From: Propionibacteriaceae bacterium UBA6122
GTDB lineage: Bacteria > Actinomycetota > Actinomycetes > Propionibacteriales > Propionibacteriaceae
Assembly (NCBI GenBank): GCA_002428365.1
Contig: DIVW01000045.1
Coordinates: 1,049 to 46,319 of the forward strand
Direction of reading: 5' to 3'
DNA: 45,271 bases
Shown: piece after piece, positions 16,714-24,365 of the stretch
Numbering within the stretch: position 1 is the stretch's first letter
Layout: every line of letters starts with the position of its first letter
Notes under the pieces: generated by a model
Database searches by the model: none
Told to the model about the DNA's origin: nothing
What the model saw: the letters and a program-made list of their open reading frames with translations, nothing else
Position numbers and translations under genes: made by a program

Positions 16714-18117
16714 GTGAATAAGTGCAAGAATGCCGCCGTGGGAACGGACGCAAAGGTGGTGCCTACGGGCGCCCGGCATGAGGTCGGAGTAGATGAACTC
16801 TTCTTCTCCACGACTGACGCCCGAGGGATCATCGATCAGGCGAACTCTGTCTTCGTCCGCCTGACCCGTCGGTCGCGGGATGTCTTGATCGGTGCACCGC
16901 ACAACATCATTCGGCACCCGGTCATGCCCGGTGGTGCCTTCCTGCTCATGTGGGACACCCTTGAGGCCGGTGAGCCGTTCTGCGCCTACGTAGACAACCT
17001 CGCTGGCGACGGCAGCACCTACGGTGTGTTCGCCACGATCACCCCCCTCGGCGATGACTACCTTTCGGTGCGCGCCCGTCCCTTCGTGGACGGACTGCAC
17101 GATGCCGCCTTCTCTCTCTACGGCGCGGTGCGTCCGATGGAGCTGGAGCTGCGGGATAAGGGCTGGAACCCGCACGAAGCTGCAGTGGTCGGCGCGGAGA
17201 AGCTCGGTGAACTGCTGGTCGGTGCCGGTATCCCGTCCTATGAGGAATTCATCTGGAAGGCCCTGCCTGCTGAGGTTGAGGCTCGACTGGAAGTTGCCAG
17301 CGGCATCGCCAAGCGGCCGCTGGCCACCGGCGACCTGGCCGGCATGCTCGACATTGCAGTCAAGATCGATGAGGCACTCCAATTCTGGGTGCACCGCCTG
17401 GACGATCTGCAGCGGGTAGCTGACGCGCTGCTGGCTGCGGCACCGCAGTTCAGCCAGACGATGGAAGCCAACGCGCACGTCGCCGATCGGATCAACGAAA
17501 ACGACGCGGACGGCTTCTTCAGCTCCGCGATGGTCTACCTGCGCGTTTGGGCCCAGATGGCGCCCGAAGTTGCTGGCATCGTCACCGAGTTGCTGGTTCA
17601 GCTCGACGAGCTGCGTCGAAGCTGTGCCCAGACCCGGTTCCGCATCGCCTTGGCGGTGCTGCACAACTGGACGGTGGGGCAGTTCGTGGTTGAGCTCATC
17701 GACAACGTGCCCGGCTCCGACGAAGCCCGTCCGGCCATTGGCCAGCTCGGCCGTGCGCTCGACGAAGGCTTGGCGACCACCGCCGAGTCGAGTCAGCGAA
17801 ATGCAAGCCTGGCTACGGCCGCCGCCGAGCGGATCTCGACCCTTCGAGACCTCCTCGACCTGCCGCAGACCATGATCCGCGAGTGGCTGTCGCGGGCGGA
17901 TCGCTCTTCGGCGACGTTCATGGAGATGGTCGACACCATTTCGGCTCAGGTGGATCGCACCCAGGCCGATATCGACCTGCTCGGTTCGCTTTCGGATGAG
18001 TGCCGCCGGATCGCCGTCCCGGTGGACACCCAGGTAGTCGAAGAGCAGACCGAGCTGTTGCGCTCGTTGCTGGCCGCTCACCAGGGCCATCGGCCGCGCT
18101 ACGCGATGTCGAAGTAA
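16714..18117 (+). CDS. PAS-domain protein of Aer type without recognised output domain
   Basis: A 467-residue soluble protein. Residues about 28-122 form a PAS domain very similar in motif to the aerotaxis sensor Aer: STTDARGIIDQANSVF, then GAPHNIIRHPVMPGGAF and MWDTL. In Aer this pattern belongs to an FAD-binding redox-sensing PAS. The remaining about 340 residues look helical and acidic (for example EEFIWKALPAEVEARLEVA, SRADRSSATFMEMVDTIS), with no HAMP, methyl-accepting, kinase or GGDEF motifs that I can see. No chemotaxis genes are in the window. The start is uncertain: GTG 16714 or GTG 16738, neither with a good RBS. A TATTAT -10-like box lies at 16567-16572 in the 223-base gap upstream. 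A terminator follows. Confidence 0.72.
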   Translation: MNKCKNAAVGTDAKVVPTGARHEVGVDELFFSTTDARGIIDQANSVFVRLTRRSRDVLIGAPHNIIRHPVMPGGAFLLMWDTLEAGEPFCAYVDNLAGDGSTYGVFATITPLGDDYLSVRARPFVDGLHDAAFSLYGAVRPMELELRDKGWNPHEAAVVGAEKLGELLVGAGIPSYEEFIWKALPAEVEARLEVASGIAKRPLATGDLAGMLDIAVKIDEALQFWVHRLDDLQRVADALLAAAPQFSQTMEANAHVADRINENDADGFFSSAMVYLRVWAQMAPEVAGIVTELLVQLDELRRSCAQTRFRIALAVLHNWTVGQFVVELIDNVPGSDEARPAIGQLGRALDEGLATTAESSQRNASLATAAAERISTLRDLLDLPQTMIREWLSRADRSSATFMEMVDTISAQVDRTQADIDLLGSLSDECRRIAVPVDTQVVEEQTELLRSLLAAHQGHRPRYAMSK

Positions 18118-18128
18118 TCAAGACTGAG

Positions 18129-18168
18129 CCGAGAGCCGCTTCGACCGACTGGTCGGGGCGGCTTTCGG
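18129..18168 (+). terminator. hairpin terminator after the PAS-protein gene
   Basis: CCGAGAGCCGC (from 18129) pairs with GCGGCTTTCGG (ending 18168), and the inner TCGACC/GGTCGG pairing closes over GACT. The first arm lies 12 bases after the stop. Only a short T-tract follows (TTTCC), as is usual in G+C-rich genomes. Confidence 0.7.
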
Positions 18169-18207
18169 CTTTCCTGGGCTGAGCCAAGGCCCGGACGGCC
18201 GTCTGAC

Positions 18208-18290
18208 TAAGATAAGCCTCGGAGTGTCGGGAAGCCTGGTCGACGATCTCTTCGGCGAGCGCCGGAGGGCAACAGAGCTAGGGAGGCCCG
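18208..18290 (+). promoter_or_regulatory. leader of the CBS-transporter operon, possibly structured
   Basis: TAAGAT (18208-18213) fits a -10 box and would start a transcript near 18220. The leader that follows contains GGGAAGCCTGGTCGACGATC, CGGC-GAGC-GCCG and GGAGGGCAAC, and CCTCGG at its 5' end can pair with CCGGAGG. The mixture of conserved-looking purine runs and short stems resembles riboswitch aptamers, but I cannot assign it to a known class. Confidence 0.35.
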
Positions 18291-18353
18291 ATGACAATCC
18301 CCAGTACCACCGCAGAGCCGATCCGCAGCGGAGGCAGCCATGCGTGCCGGTGA
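18291..18353 (+). CDS. possible small leader ORF (20 residues)
   Basis: ATG 18291 follows a good RBS (GGGAGG, four bases upstream) and reads MTIPSTTAEPIRSGGSHACR before TGA at 18351. It overlaps the start of the CBS-domain gene (ATG 18340) by 14 bases in another frame. The arrangement fits a translated leader peptide or translational coupling. There is no homology argument. Confidence 0.35.
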   Translation: MTIPSTTAEPIRSGGSHACR

Positions 18354-18792
18354 GATCGCTGAGCCCTATCCCGTGGTCGGCATCGGCACCTCTGCTCTGG
18401 TGGCTGCCCGCCTGATCGCCCGGGATCGCCTGCCCGGCTTGGTGGTGACCGATGAGAGCGGCAAGCCAATGGCGGTGCTGCCAGCTTCGGAAGTGGTGCG
18501 GTTCATGGTGCCCGACTACGTCCAGGACGATCCGGCGTTGGCGGGGGTTCTCGGTGAGGTGCCCATCGAACGGATTGCGGCGCGGTTGGCCGCAGCGCGA
18601 GTGGCCGACCTGTTGCCGTCCCGGCCGGCCGAGCTGCCGGTGATGAAGGTTGACGACACCGTGGTGGAACTGGCGGCGATCATGGCGCGCCTGCGCAGCC
18701 CGCTGTGTGCCGTGGTGGACGGCCAGAAGGTGCTCGGCGTGGTTACGGCCGCCCGGCTGCTGGAGCTGGTCTGTGGGGACGAGTTGCCATGA
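18340..18792 (+). CDS. CBS-domain protein, probable regulator of the adjacent transporter
   Basis: A 150-residue cytoplasmic protein consisting of two CBS motifs: about residues 5-60 (VVGIGTSALVAARLIARDRLPGLVV... with SGKPMAVLPASEVVRFM) and about 95-145 (MKVDDTVVELAAIM, LCAVVDGQKVLGVVTAARLLE). CBS pairs usually bind adenine nucleotides and regulate the attached or neighbouring protein. The RBS GGAGG precedes ATG 18340. The stop overlaps the next start (ATGA), so it is made together with the transporter. No enzymatic domain is present. Confidence 0.85.
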   Translation: MRAGEIAEPYPVVGIGTSALVAARLIARDRLPGLVVTDESGKPMAVLPASEVVRFMVPDYVQDDPALAGVLGEVPIERIAARLAAARVADLLPSRPAELPVMKVDDTVVELAAIMARLRSPLCAVVDGQKVLGVVTAARLLELVCGDELP

Positions 18793-20066
18793 TGATTGTG
18801 GCGATCATCGTCTTCGCCATCGTCTACGTCCTGATCGCCACTGAGCGAGTGAACCGGGTAGTGGCCGCCCTGGCAGGTGCCGGGGTCATACTCGCGGTTG
18901 GCGTGGTCGGCGCTGATGATGCCTTCTTCTCCCGCGATACCGGGATCGATTGGAACGTCATCTTCCTGCTGTTCGGGATGATGGTGATCGTCGGTGTGCT
19001 GCGGCAAACCGGTGTCTTTGAGTACGTGGCGATCTGGGCGACGAAGAAGGCTAAGGGGCGGCCTTTTCGGGTGATGACGCTGCTTTCGTTGATCACCGCC
19101 GTGGCCTCGGCTGGTCTGGACAACGTGACCACGGTGCTGCTGATCGCGCCGGTAACGCTGCTGGTCTGCGAAAAGATCGGCGTCCGTCCGGTGCCGTTCC
19201 TGATTGCCGAGGCGTTGGCGTCCAATATTGGTGGTACCGCCACGCTGGTAGGTGATCCACCCAACCTGATCGTGGCTAGTCGTTCGGGCTTGGGCTTCAA
19301 CGACTTCCTGGTGAATCTGGCCCCGATTGTCGTGGTGATGCTGATCGCTTTCGTGGCGCTGTCGCGGTTCTTGTTCCGCAAGGACTTCGTCGCCGATCCA
19401 GAACAGGTTGCGCAGGTGATGGAGCTGGACGAGCGGGAGGCGATTCAGAACCGTCCGCTGCTGATTAGGTCGCTGATTGTGCTGGCGCTGGTGCTCATCG
19501 CTTTCACCCTGCACGGCGTGCTGCACCTCGAACCGGCGGTGGTGGCCCTGCTGGGGGCCGGGTTGTTGGTGGGGATCAGTGGGCTGCAGCCCAGGACGTA
19601 CCTGGTTGATGTGGAGTGGGAGACGCTGCTGTTCTTTGGTGGCTTGTTCATCTTGGTCGGCTCGCTGGTGAAGACCGGCGTGATCGATCACTTTGCCTCG
19701 GCCATGGTTTCGGCCACCGGCAATAGCGTGCCGGCCGCGATGATGCTGCTGCTGTGGGGCTCTGCGGTGCTGTCGGCTTTGGTCGACAACATTCCCTATG
19801 TGGCGACGATGACACCAGTGGTCGACCAACTCGTCAGCCCCGGCGGGCCGTTCGCCGGCCAGAACGGGCTGTGGTGGGCGCTGCTGCTCGGTGCCGACCT
19901 TGGCGGCAACGCGACCGCCATCGGCGCTAGCGCCAATGTGGTGGTGGCTGGTATCGCCAAGAAGAGTGGCCACCCGATTTCTTTCTGGGAGTTCACCCGC
20001 TACGGCGCGGTGGTGGCCGTAGTGACTCTGGCCATCGCCACGCCGTATCTGCTGCTGCGGTACTGA
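18789..20066 (+). CDS. ArsB/NhaD-type ion transporter (SLC13-like permease)
   Basis: A 425-residue membrane protein with about ten to twelve helices in two repeats. Characteristic family segments are SAGLDNVTTVLLIAPVTLL, ASNIGGTATLVGDPPNLIV (the GDPPN motif in the first re-entrant region) and, in the second half, LSALVDNIPYVATMTPVV and GADLGGNATAIGASANVV. These define the ArsB/NhaD superfamily, which exports arsenite, antiports Na+/H+ or moves dicarboxylates. The substrate cannot be chosen from the sequence. No arsR, arsC or arsA gene is nearby, so arsenic export is less likely. The start is ATG 18789, overlapping the CBS gene, and the CBS protein is the likely regulatory partner. Confidence 0.88.
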   Translation: MMIVAIIVFAIVYVLIATERVNRVVAALAGAGVILAVGVVGADDAFFSRDTGIDWNVIFLLFGMMVIVGVLRQTGVFEYVAIWATKKAKGRPFRVMTLLSLITAVASAGLDNVTTVLLIAPVTLLVCEKIGVRPVPFLIAEALASNIGGTATLVGDPPNLIVASRSGLGFNDFLVNLAPIVVVMLIAFVALSRFLFRKDFVADPEQVAQVMELDEREAIQNRPLLIRSLIVLALVLIAFTLHGVLHLEPAVVALLGAGLLVGISGLQPRTYLVDVEWETLLFFGGLFILVGSLVKTGVIDHFASAMVSATGNSVPAAMMLLLWGSAVLSALVDNIPYVATMTPVVDQLVSPGGPFAGQNGLWWALLLGADLGGNATAIGASANVVVAGIAKKSGHPISFWEFTRYGAVVAVVTLAIATPYLLLRY

Positions 20067-20086
20067 GCATTTCGGTGGGCCACGGC

Positions 20087-20114
20087 TTGCGCTGGGGTTG
20101 GGGCGAGTTAGGCT
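20087..20114 (+). promoter_or_regulatory. candidate promoter of the first GH13 gene
   Basis: TTGCGC (20087-20092), a 16-base spacer, and TAGGCT (20109-20114) match a housekeeping-type promoter reasonably well, 75 bases upstream of ATG 20189. Confidence 0.4.
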
Positions 20115-20188
20115 GCCACGTGCTGCTGGCCCGGTGGTGGTAGCCGGGGTGCGGCAGATCTCTCCAACGAAGCAGAAGGATCACCAAC

Positions 20189-21856
20189 ATGGCCGGAATC
20201 GTCGACGACCCGTCGTGGTGGCGGCACGCGGTGGTTTATCAGATCTACCCGCGGGCCTTCGCTGACAGTGACGGCGATGGCGTGGGCGACATCAATGGGA
20301 TCCGCTCCCGGTTGGCGTATCTGACCGAACTCGGAGTGGACGCGATTTGGATCAATCCGTGGTACCCCTCCCCGATGAAGGACGCCGGCTATGACGTGGC
20401 GGACTTCCGAGCCATCGAGCCGGTCTTCGGCACCATGGCTGAGGCAGAAGCGCTGATCGGTGAGCTGCATGCGGCCGGTATTCGGCTGATCCTCGACATC
20501 GTCCCCAACCATTTCTCCGACCAGCACCCGTGGTTCGTGGACGCGTTGACTGCTGGCCCCGGTTCGCCCCAGCGGGCTCGCTTCATTTTCCGCGACGGCC
20601 GAGGCAGCGCTGGCGAGCTGCCGCCGAATGACTGGCGCAGCGAGTTTGGGGGCTCGGCTTGGCAGCGGATCACCGAGGCTGACGGTCGTCCGGGGCAGTG
20701 GTATCTGCACTTGTTCGCCCCTGAGCAGCCCGATGTCGATTGGACCAATCCCGAGGTGCGCGCCGATTTCGAGACCACTTTGCGGTTCTGGTTCGACCGC
20801 GGTGTCGATGGCTTCCGCATCGACGTGGCCCACGGCCTGAGCAAGCATCCTGACCTGCTCGACGCCGAGGGGATGCCGTTCCCGCTGCCGCCGTCGGCAC
20901 CAGACGATCTGGATCACCCGCACTGGGACCGGCCAGAGAATCACGAGATCTTCCGCTCCTGGCGGCGAGTGGCCGACTCCTACCCCGGTTCGCGAGCCTT
21001 CTGTGGGGAGCTGTGGATCGGTCGCGATCACCGCCTGGTGGCCTATTTGCGCCCTGATGAGTTGCATACCGCCTTCAACTTCGGCTTCTTGACCGCCCCA
21101 TGGCAGGTGGCTGACCTGCGGGCCAGCATCGATTCGACGATCACCTCACATGCGCAGGTGGGGGCGCCACCGACCTGGGTGATCGGCAACCATGACGTGT
21201 GCCGTCCGGTTTCCCGGTATGCCCGCGACCCATCGTTGGCCGCGGTCACCGACCGAGCGTTGAGTCACTTCATCGACCGCGAGGCTGACTTCGTGGTGGG
21301 TGCCAAGCGGGCGCGGGCGGCGGCGCTGCTCAGCTTCGCGTTGCCCGGTAGCGCCTACCTCTACAACGGCGAAGAACTCGGCCTGCCCGAGGTGGAGGAT
21401 CTGCCAGCCGAGGTCAAGCAGGATCCGATCACGGTCAATAGCGCTGGCGTTGAGCTGGGCCGCGACGGCTGCCGGGTGCCGCTGCCGTGGACCACCGAGG
21501 GGCCCAGCTTCGGGTTCTCTCCGGTGGGCGCGGCCGAACCGTGGCTGCCGCAGCCAGCCGACTGGGGTGGCCTCAGTGTGCAGGCGCAGGACGGCCGCGA
21601 CGGTTCGATGTTGGAGCTGTACCGCGCCGCCCTGGCATTGCGGCGGGAACTGCCAGCGCTGGGGGAGGGTGACCTGTCGTGGGTGGAGACCGGCGCCGAG
21701 GTGCTGGCTTTCACTCGCGAGCCCGGTTTCGCCTGCTGGGTGAACTTTGGCGATCAGCCGGTGGCACTGCCCGACGGCTGGCAGGTGTTGCTGGCCAGCG
21801 AACCGGTCAGTGAAGGTCGGCTGGCGCCTTACGCGGCGGTTTGGTTGGGACGCTGA
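20189..21856 (+). CDS. GH13 alpha-glucosidase
   Basis: A 555-residue cytoplasmic glycoside hydrolase family 13 enzyme with all conserved regions: DIVPNHFSDQHPWF (region I), GFRIDVAHG with the nucleophile aspartate (II), GELWIG with the acid/base glutamate (III) and VIGNHDVCRP (IV). The calcium-site-like loop DSDGDGVGDINGI near the N-terminus is typical of oligosaccharide-cleaving GH13 members. The DVAHG form of region II resembles actinobacterial AglA-type alpha-1,4-glucosidases, so maltose or maltodextrins are likely substrates. There is no signal peptide. The RBS AGAAGGA precedes ATG 20189. Its 3' end overlaps the convergent YwaF-type gene by 28 bases. Confidence 0.92.
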   Translation: MAGIVDDPSWWRHAVVYQIYPRAFADSDGDGVGDINGIRSRLAYLTELGVDAIWINPWYPSPMKDAGYDVADFRAIEPVFGTMAEAEALIGELHAAGIRLILDIVPNHFSDQHPWFVDALTAGPGSPQRARFIFRDGRGSAGELPPNDWRSEFGGSAWQRITEADGRPGQWYLHLFAPEQPDVDWTNPEVRADFETTLRFWFDRGVDGFRIDVAHGLSKHPDLLDAEGMPFPLPPSAPDDLDHPHWDRPENHEIFRSWRRVADSYPGSRAFCGELWIGRDHRLVAYLRPDELHTAFNFGFLTAPWQVADLRASIDSTITSHAQVGAPPTWVIGNHDVCRPVSRYARDPSLAAVTDRALSHFIDREADFVVGAKRARAAALLSFALPGSAYLYNGEELGLPEVEDLPAEVKQDPITVNSAGVELGRDGCRVPLPWTTEGPSFGFSPVGAAEPWLPQPADWGGLSVQAQDGRDGSMLELYRAALALRRELPALGEGDLSWVETGAEVLAFTREPGFACWVNFGDQPVALPDGWQVLLASEPVSEGRLAPYAAVWLGR

Positions 21857-22629
21857 GCGACTGAGGTGGCCGGGGACGACGGCGCACGGCGGGCCCGCAG
21901 CACCCAGGGTAGGTACAGCAGCGTCCAGACGACCGCTAGCAGGCCGATCAGCACTGGGACGTAGAAGTCACCAGCGAAGGCGTTGATGGCCTCCAGGGGT
22001 GATCCTGGGGCACCAGCGTTGAGGAACCAGAAGTTGGTGTTCCATGCCTGGTTGGCCAGATAGCCGACGCCTGCGGTCACGGTGGCAATCACGGTCACCC
22101 GCCACAGATTGCGGACGTTGGGGATGAGGTCGCCACCCACGAGCCGCATCAGCACGTAGCCGAAGATGAGGGCGTGAATGGCGAAGCTCTGCCAGGTGTA
22201 GATATTCAGGATCGGGCGGGTGGCCCAATCGGGGAAGATGTCGGCGGCCAGGGCGCCCCACCAGCCCAGGGCGTAGAGGAAGTCGCCCGTCCAGCGATTC
22301 GGGCGCAGGGAGTCGATGAAGACGGCCGCGGTGGTGATCGCGCACAGGTGCAGCGGCAGGATCTCCGGGCTGTAGCTGCCGGTGGCCAGGTAGCTGAGCT
22401 GACGGGTCACCTCGAGTAGCAGCACCGACCAGCCGACCACCAAGCGCAGGCGCTTGCGGCGGGCATCGTCCGCGCTGCGGTAGGTCAGCACCAGGGCGGC
22501 GATGCCGATGGCCAGCACCGCGAGCACGCTGAAATGGATTGCGGAGAACGTTCCAAAGCCGACCCCTGGGGGCATCGGCTGGTTCTGTGGGACGAAGAAA
22601 TAGTCCCAGCTCCAGGTCAGCCCACCCAC
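21829..22629 (-). CDS. YwaF/TIGR02206-type integral membrane protein
   Basis: A 266-residue protein with about six to seven transmembrane helices and short loops, and a proline-rich basic C-terminus. The order of helices and the motifs LPLHLCAITT and LGWWGALAADIFPD agree with the TIGR02206/YwaF family of unknown function. The start is GTG 22629, with no convincing RBS. Its coding end runs 28 bases into the 3' end of the GH13 gene on the other strand, so the two transcripts overlap. Confidence 0.8.
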   Translation of the reverse strand: MGGLTWSWDYFFVPQNQPMPPGVGFGTFSAIHFSVLAVLAIGIAALVLTYRSADDARRKRLRLVVGWSVLLLEVTRQLSYLATGSYSPEILPLHLCAITTAAVFIDSLRPNRWTGDFLYALGWWGALAADIFPDWATRPILNIYTWQSFAIHALIFGYVLMRLVGGDLIPNVRNLWRVTVIATVTAGVGYLANQAWNTNFWFLNAGAPGSPLEAINAFAGDFYVPVLIGLLAVVWTLLYLPWVLRARRAPSSPATSVAQRPNQTAA

Positions 22630-22751
22630 GGCAGTTGCCGTCCGGTGCCTGGTCGATGGCGCCTCACCTGCGTTGACACAGGCTCATTGTGCAGCCTGGA
22701 CGCCGCCGACGCTGTTAGGCGACACGGTGCTGATTCGGCGCGGTCATCACC

Positions 22752-23645
22752 TCATGTCCACGAGGCACTTTCCGGATTCCACATTAGCCCCGTGGCCTCG
22801 CCGGTGAGGATGGGGTCGGCGAAGGCGACATAGCGCTTGATCAGGTCCTGGAAGTGCTGCGGAGTGGAGGTTTCGAGGCGCTGCTTGCGGCGCCATGCCA
22901 GCCATTTGGGTTGGGCGCTCTGCGCCATGCCTGCGAGAACTTGGTCGAGCGGGCGAAGCGTTGCCTGCCGGTGCGCGGCGACAGTTGCCAGCGACCGCGT
23001 CAGGTCTGCTCCGGCGATCACGCGGTAGCTACTGATTGCGTCGACGTCGACGAAGTCACGCCAACGCGTGTTGGCGATGCCGCGCTGGATCGCGGTGACG
23101 ATTTTCTCGGCAAGGACCATGTGGTCGGGGTAGCCGAGCAGACGCACGGATCCCCCGAGCAGGCGTGGCAGGTCTATAGGTTCGGCCGCAGGCGAGATCG
23201 GGTCACCGAAGCTCAGGTCGACGTGGATGGCGATGCGGGCATTGGCCAGAGATGCATCCATGCGGACCCGGACGCCGGGGTAGAGGTCTTCGTCGCGGAT
23301 GGTCTCGCCCCGAACTGCCGAAGGGTCGAAGTGCAGGCCGTCGCCCAACTCGATTGTCGCGATGGCACGGATGAGCTGCTCACAGGCGGCAACGTCGTTA
23401 GCTAGGCCGGATGCCCGCAGGTCGATGTCGCGGGTCGGCCGGCGGGCCGCGAACGCAGCCATCAGCACCCCACCCTTGAGCACAAGATCGGTAGCCTGGG
23501 TGGAGCTGGCAAGGCGCGCGAGAAGCCCCTCCAGCGCATAGAGCGTGAGATATTCCGCGAAATCGCGCTGGTGCTTGCGGGCAAGGTTGCGAAGACTGTT
23601 GTAGGACTGTCCCGCAGGGGTGTCGCGTGTTGGTGTAGGTGTCAC
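22752..23645 (-). CDS. AbiEii-type nucleotidyltransferase toxin
   Basis: A 297-residue protein of the nucleotidyltransferase AbiEii/AbiGii toxin family (type IV toxin-antitoxin). The key motifs are DLVLKGGVLMAAF with the GG turn, RPTRDIDLRAS with the DxD metal site, and later EKIVTAIQRGIANTRWRDFVD, typical of this family. AbiEii proteins have been reported to act as nucleotidyltransferases, some on tRNA, and contribute to phage abortive infection. Start GTG 23645 overlaps the antitoxin stop by four bases, the usual antitoxin-first order. All catalytic motifs look intact. Confidence 0.9.
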   Translation of the reverse strand: MTPTPTRDTPAGQSYNSLRNLARKHQRDFAEYLTLYALEGLLARLASSTQATDLVLKGGVLMAAFAARRPTRDIDLRASGLANDVAACEQLIRAIATIELGDGLHFDPSAVRGETIRDEDLYPGVRVRMDASLANARIAIHVDLSFGDPISPAAEPIDLPRLLGGSVRLLGYPDHMVLAEKIVTAIQRGIANTRWRDFVDVDAISSYRVIAGADLTRSLATVAAHRQATLRPLDQVLAGMAQSAQPKWLAWRRKQRLETSTPQHFQDLIKRYVAFADPILTGEATGLMWNPESASWT

Positions 23646-24205
23646 AGCAGCACTTCAAGCGCGTGGCGGATTCGGGGCCCGGCTTTCGGGAAGGATGTGG
23701 CCACGTCGAGCAGTGTCGACGGCTGGTTGCCGGGGACGCGGATCCACCGTTTCAGCGCGTCGTAGGCCTGATCGGTTCCTTCCCGATGGGCAAGGCGGAA
23801 GGCGTCGATGATGGTCCGTTCGGCGGAGTAGATGGCCAGCGACAGGCCGTCCAGCCGAATCAGATTCCTGCCCACATCGAAGGTCTCCCGATCAAAGGAA
23901 TGCCAGGACACGTGATCGAAGCCGGAAGGGTGCCGAGTGCCGCGCGGCAGGGCGATGTCGGTGGCGAACGGGATTGCGTCGCTCAAGCCGTGGTGTACCA
24001 GGGCGCTGGTCAGGCAGAGGGTTGAGGTCGGCTTGAGCGCAGTGGCCGCTGCGAAGGAGGCCAAGGAAGGGTCGATCCGGCGAATGTCCACGTAGACGCC
24101 GCGCCCGATGCGCTCGAGTTCTCCGGACTCAACGAGTGCGTAGACCTGATCCTTGCGCATGCCAGCATGGCTGGCTGAGGTGAGTGTCAGAACCGGATGG
24201 CCCAT
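23642..24205 (-). CDS. AbiEi-type antitoxin / autorepressor
   Basis: A 187-residue protein of the type IV antitoxin AbiEi family. The N-terminal winged helix is visible in GMRKDQVYALVESGELERI and the following wing RGVYVD. The C-terminal part includes ALVHHGLSDAIP and LSIYSAERTIIDAFRL-like sequence (here LAIYSAERTIIDAF), conserved in this family. It should neutralise the AbiEii toxin encoded just downstream, and related antitoxins repress their own promoter. ATG 24205 is chosen for the strong AGGAGG. Upstream in-frame ATGs fall inside the operator-like dyad. Confidence 0.88.
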   Translation of the reverse strand: MGHPVLTLTSASHAGMRKDQVYALVESGELERIGRGVYVDIRRIDPSLASFAAATALKPTSTLCLTSALVHHGLSDAIPFATDIALPRGTRHPSGFDHVSWHSFDRETFDVGRNLIRLDGLSLAIYSAERTIIDAFRLAHREGTDQAYDALKRWIRVPGNQPSTLLDVATSFPKAGPRIRHALEVLL

Positions 24206-24219
24206 GGTGCCTCCTAATT

Positions 24220-24246
24220 GCATACAGGTATACCACATGTGTATGC
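24220..24246 (-). promoter_or_regulatory. operator-like dyad in the abiE promoter
   Basis: GCATACA (24220-24226) and its inverse TGTATGC (24240-24246) flank a perfect GGTATACC (24227-24234). On the minus strand TTCCAA, a 16-base gap and TATACC form a plausible promoter, so the dyad covers the -10 region, 15 bases before the antitoxin start. This is where an AbiEi autorepressor would be expected to bind. Confidence 0.6.
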
Positions 24247-24365
24247 GATTGGAAGGGTTGGTGTGCCTCATTACAGCAAATCCTCATGACCACGCCCGGG
24301 CGGGCGCTCAAGGGCCTAGCGTTGAAGCACCTCGTCACCCCCATCGCCGACAGCGGAGGCAAGTC

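Noticed and set aside
16675..18090. A 471-residue minus-strand frame
   Set aside because: It is a complete shadow of the PAS-protein gene; the plus strand shows clear Aer-type PAS motifs.
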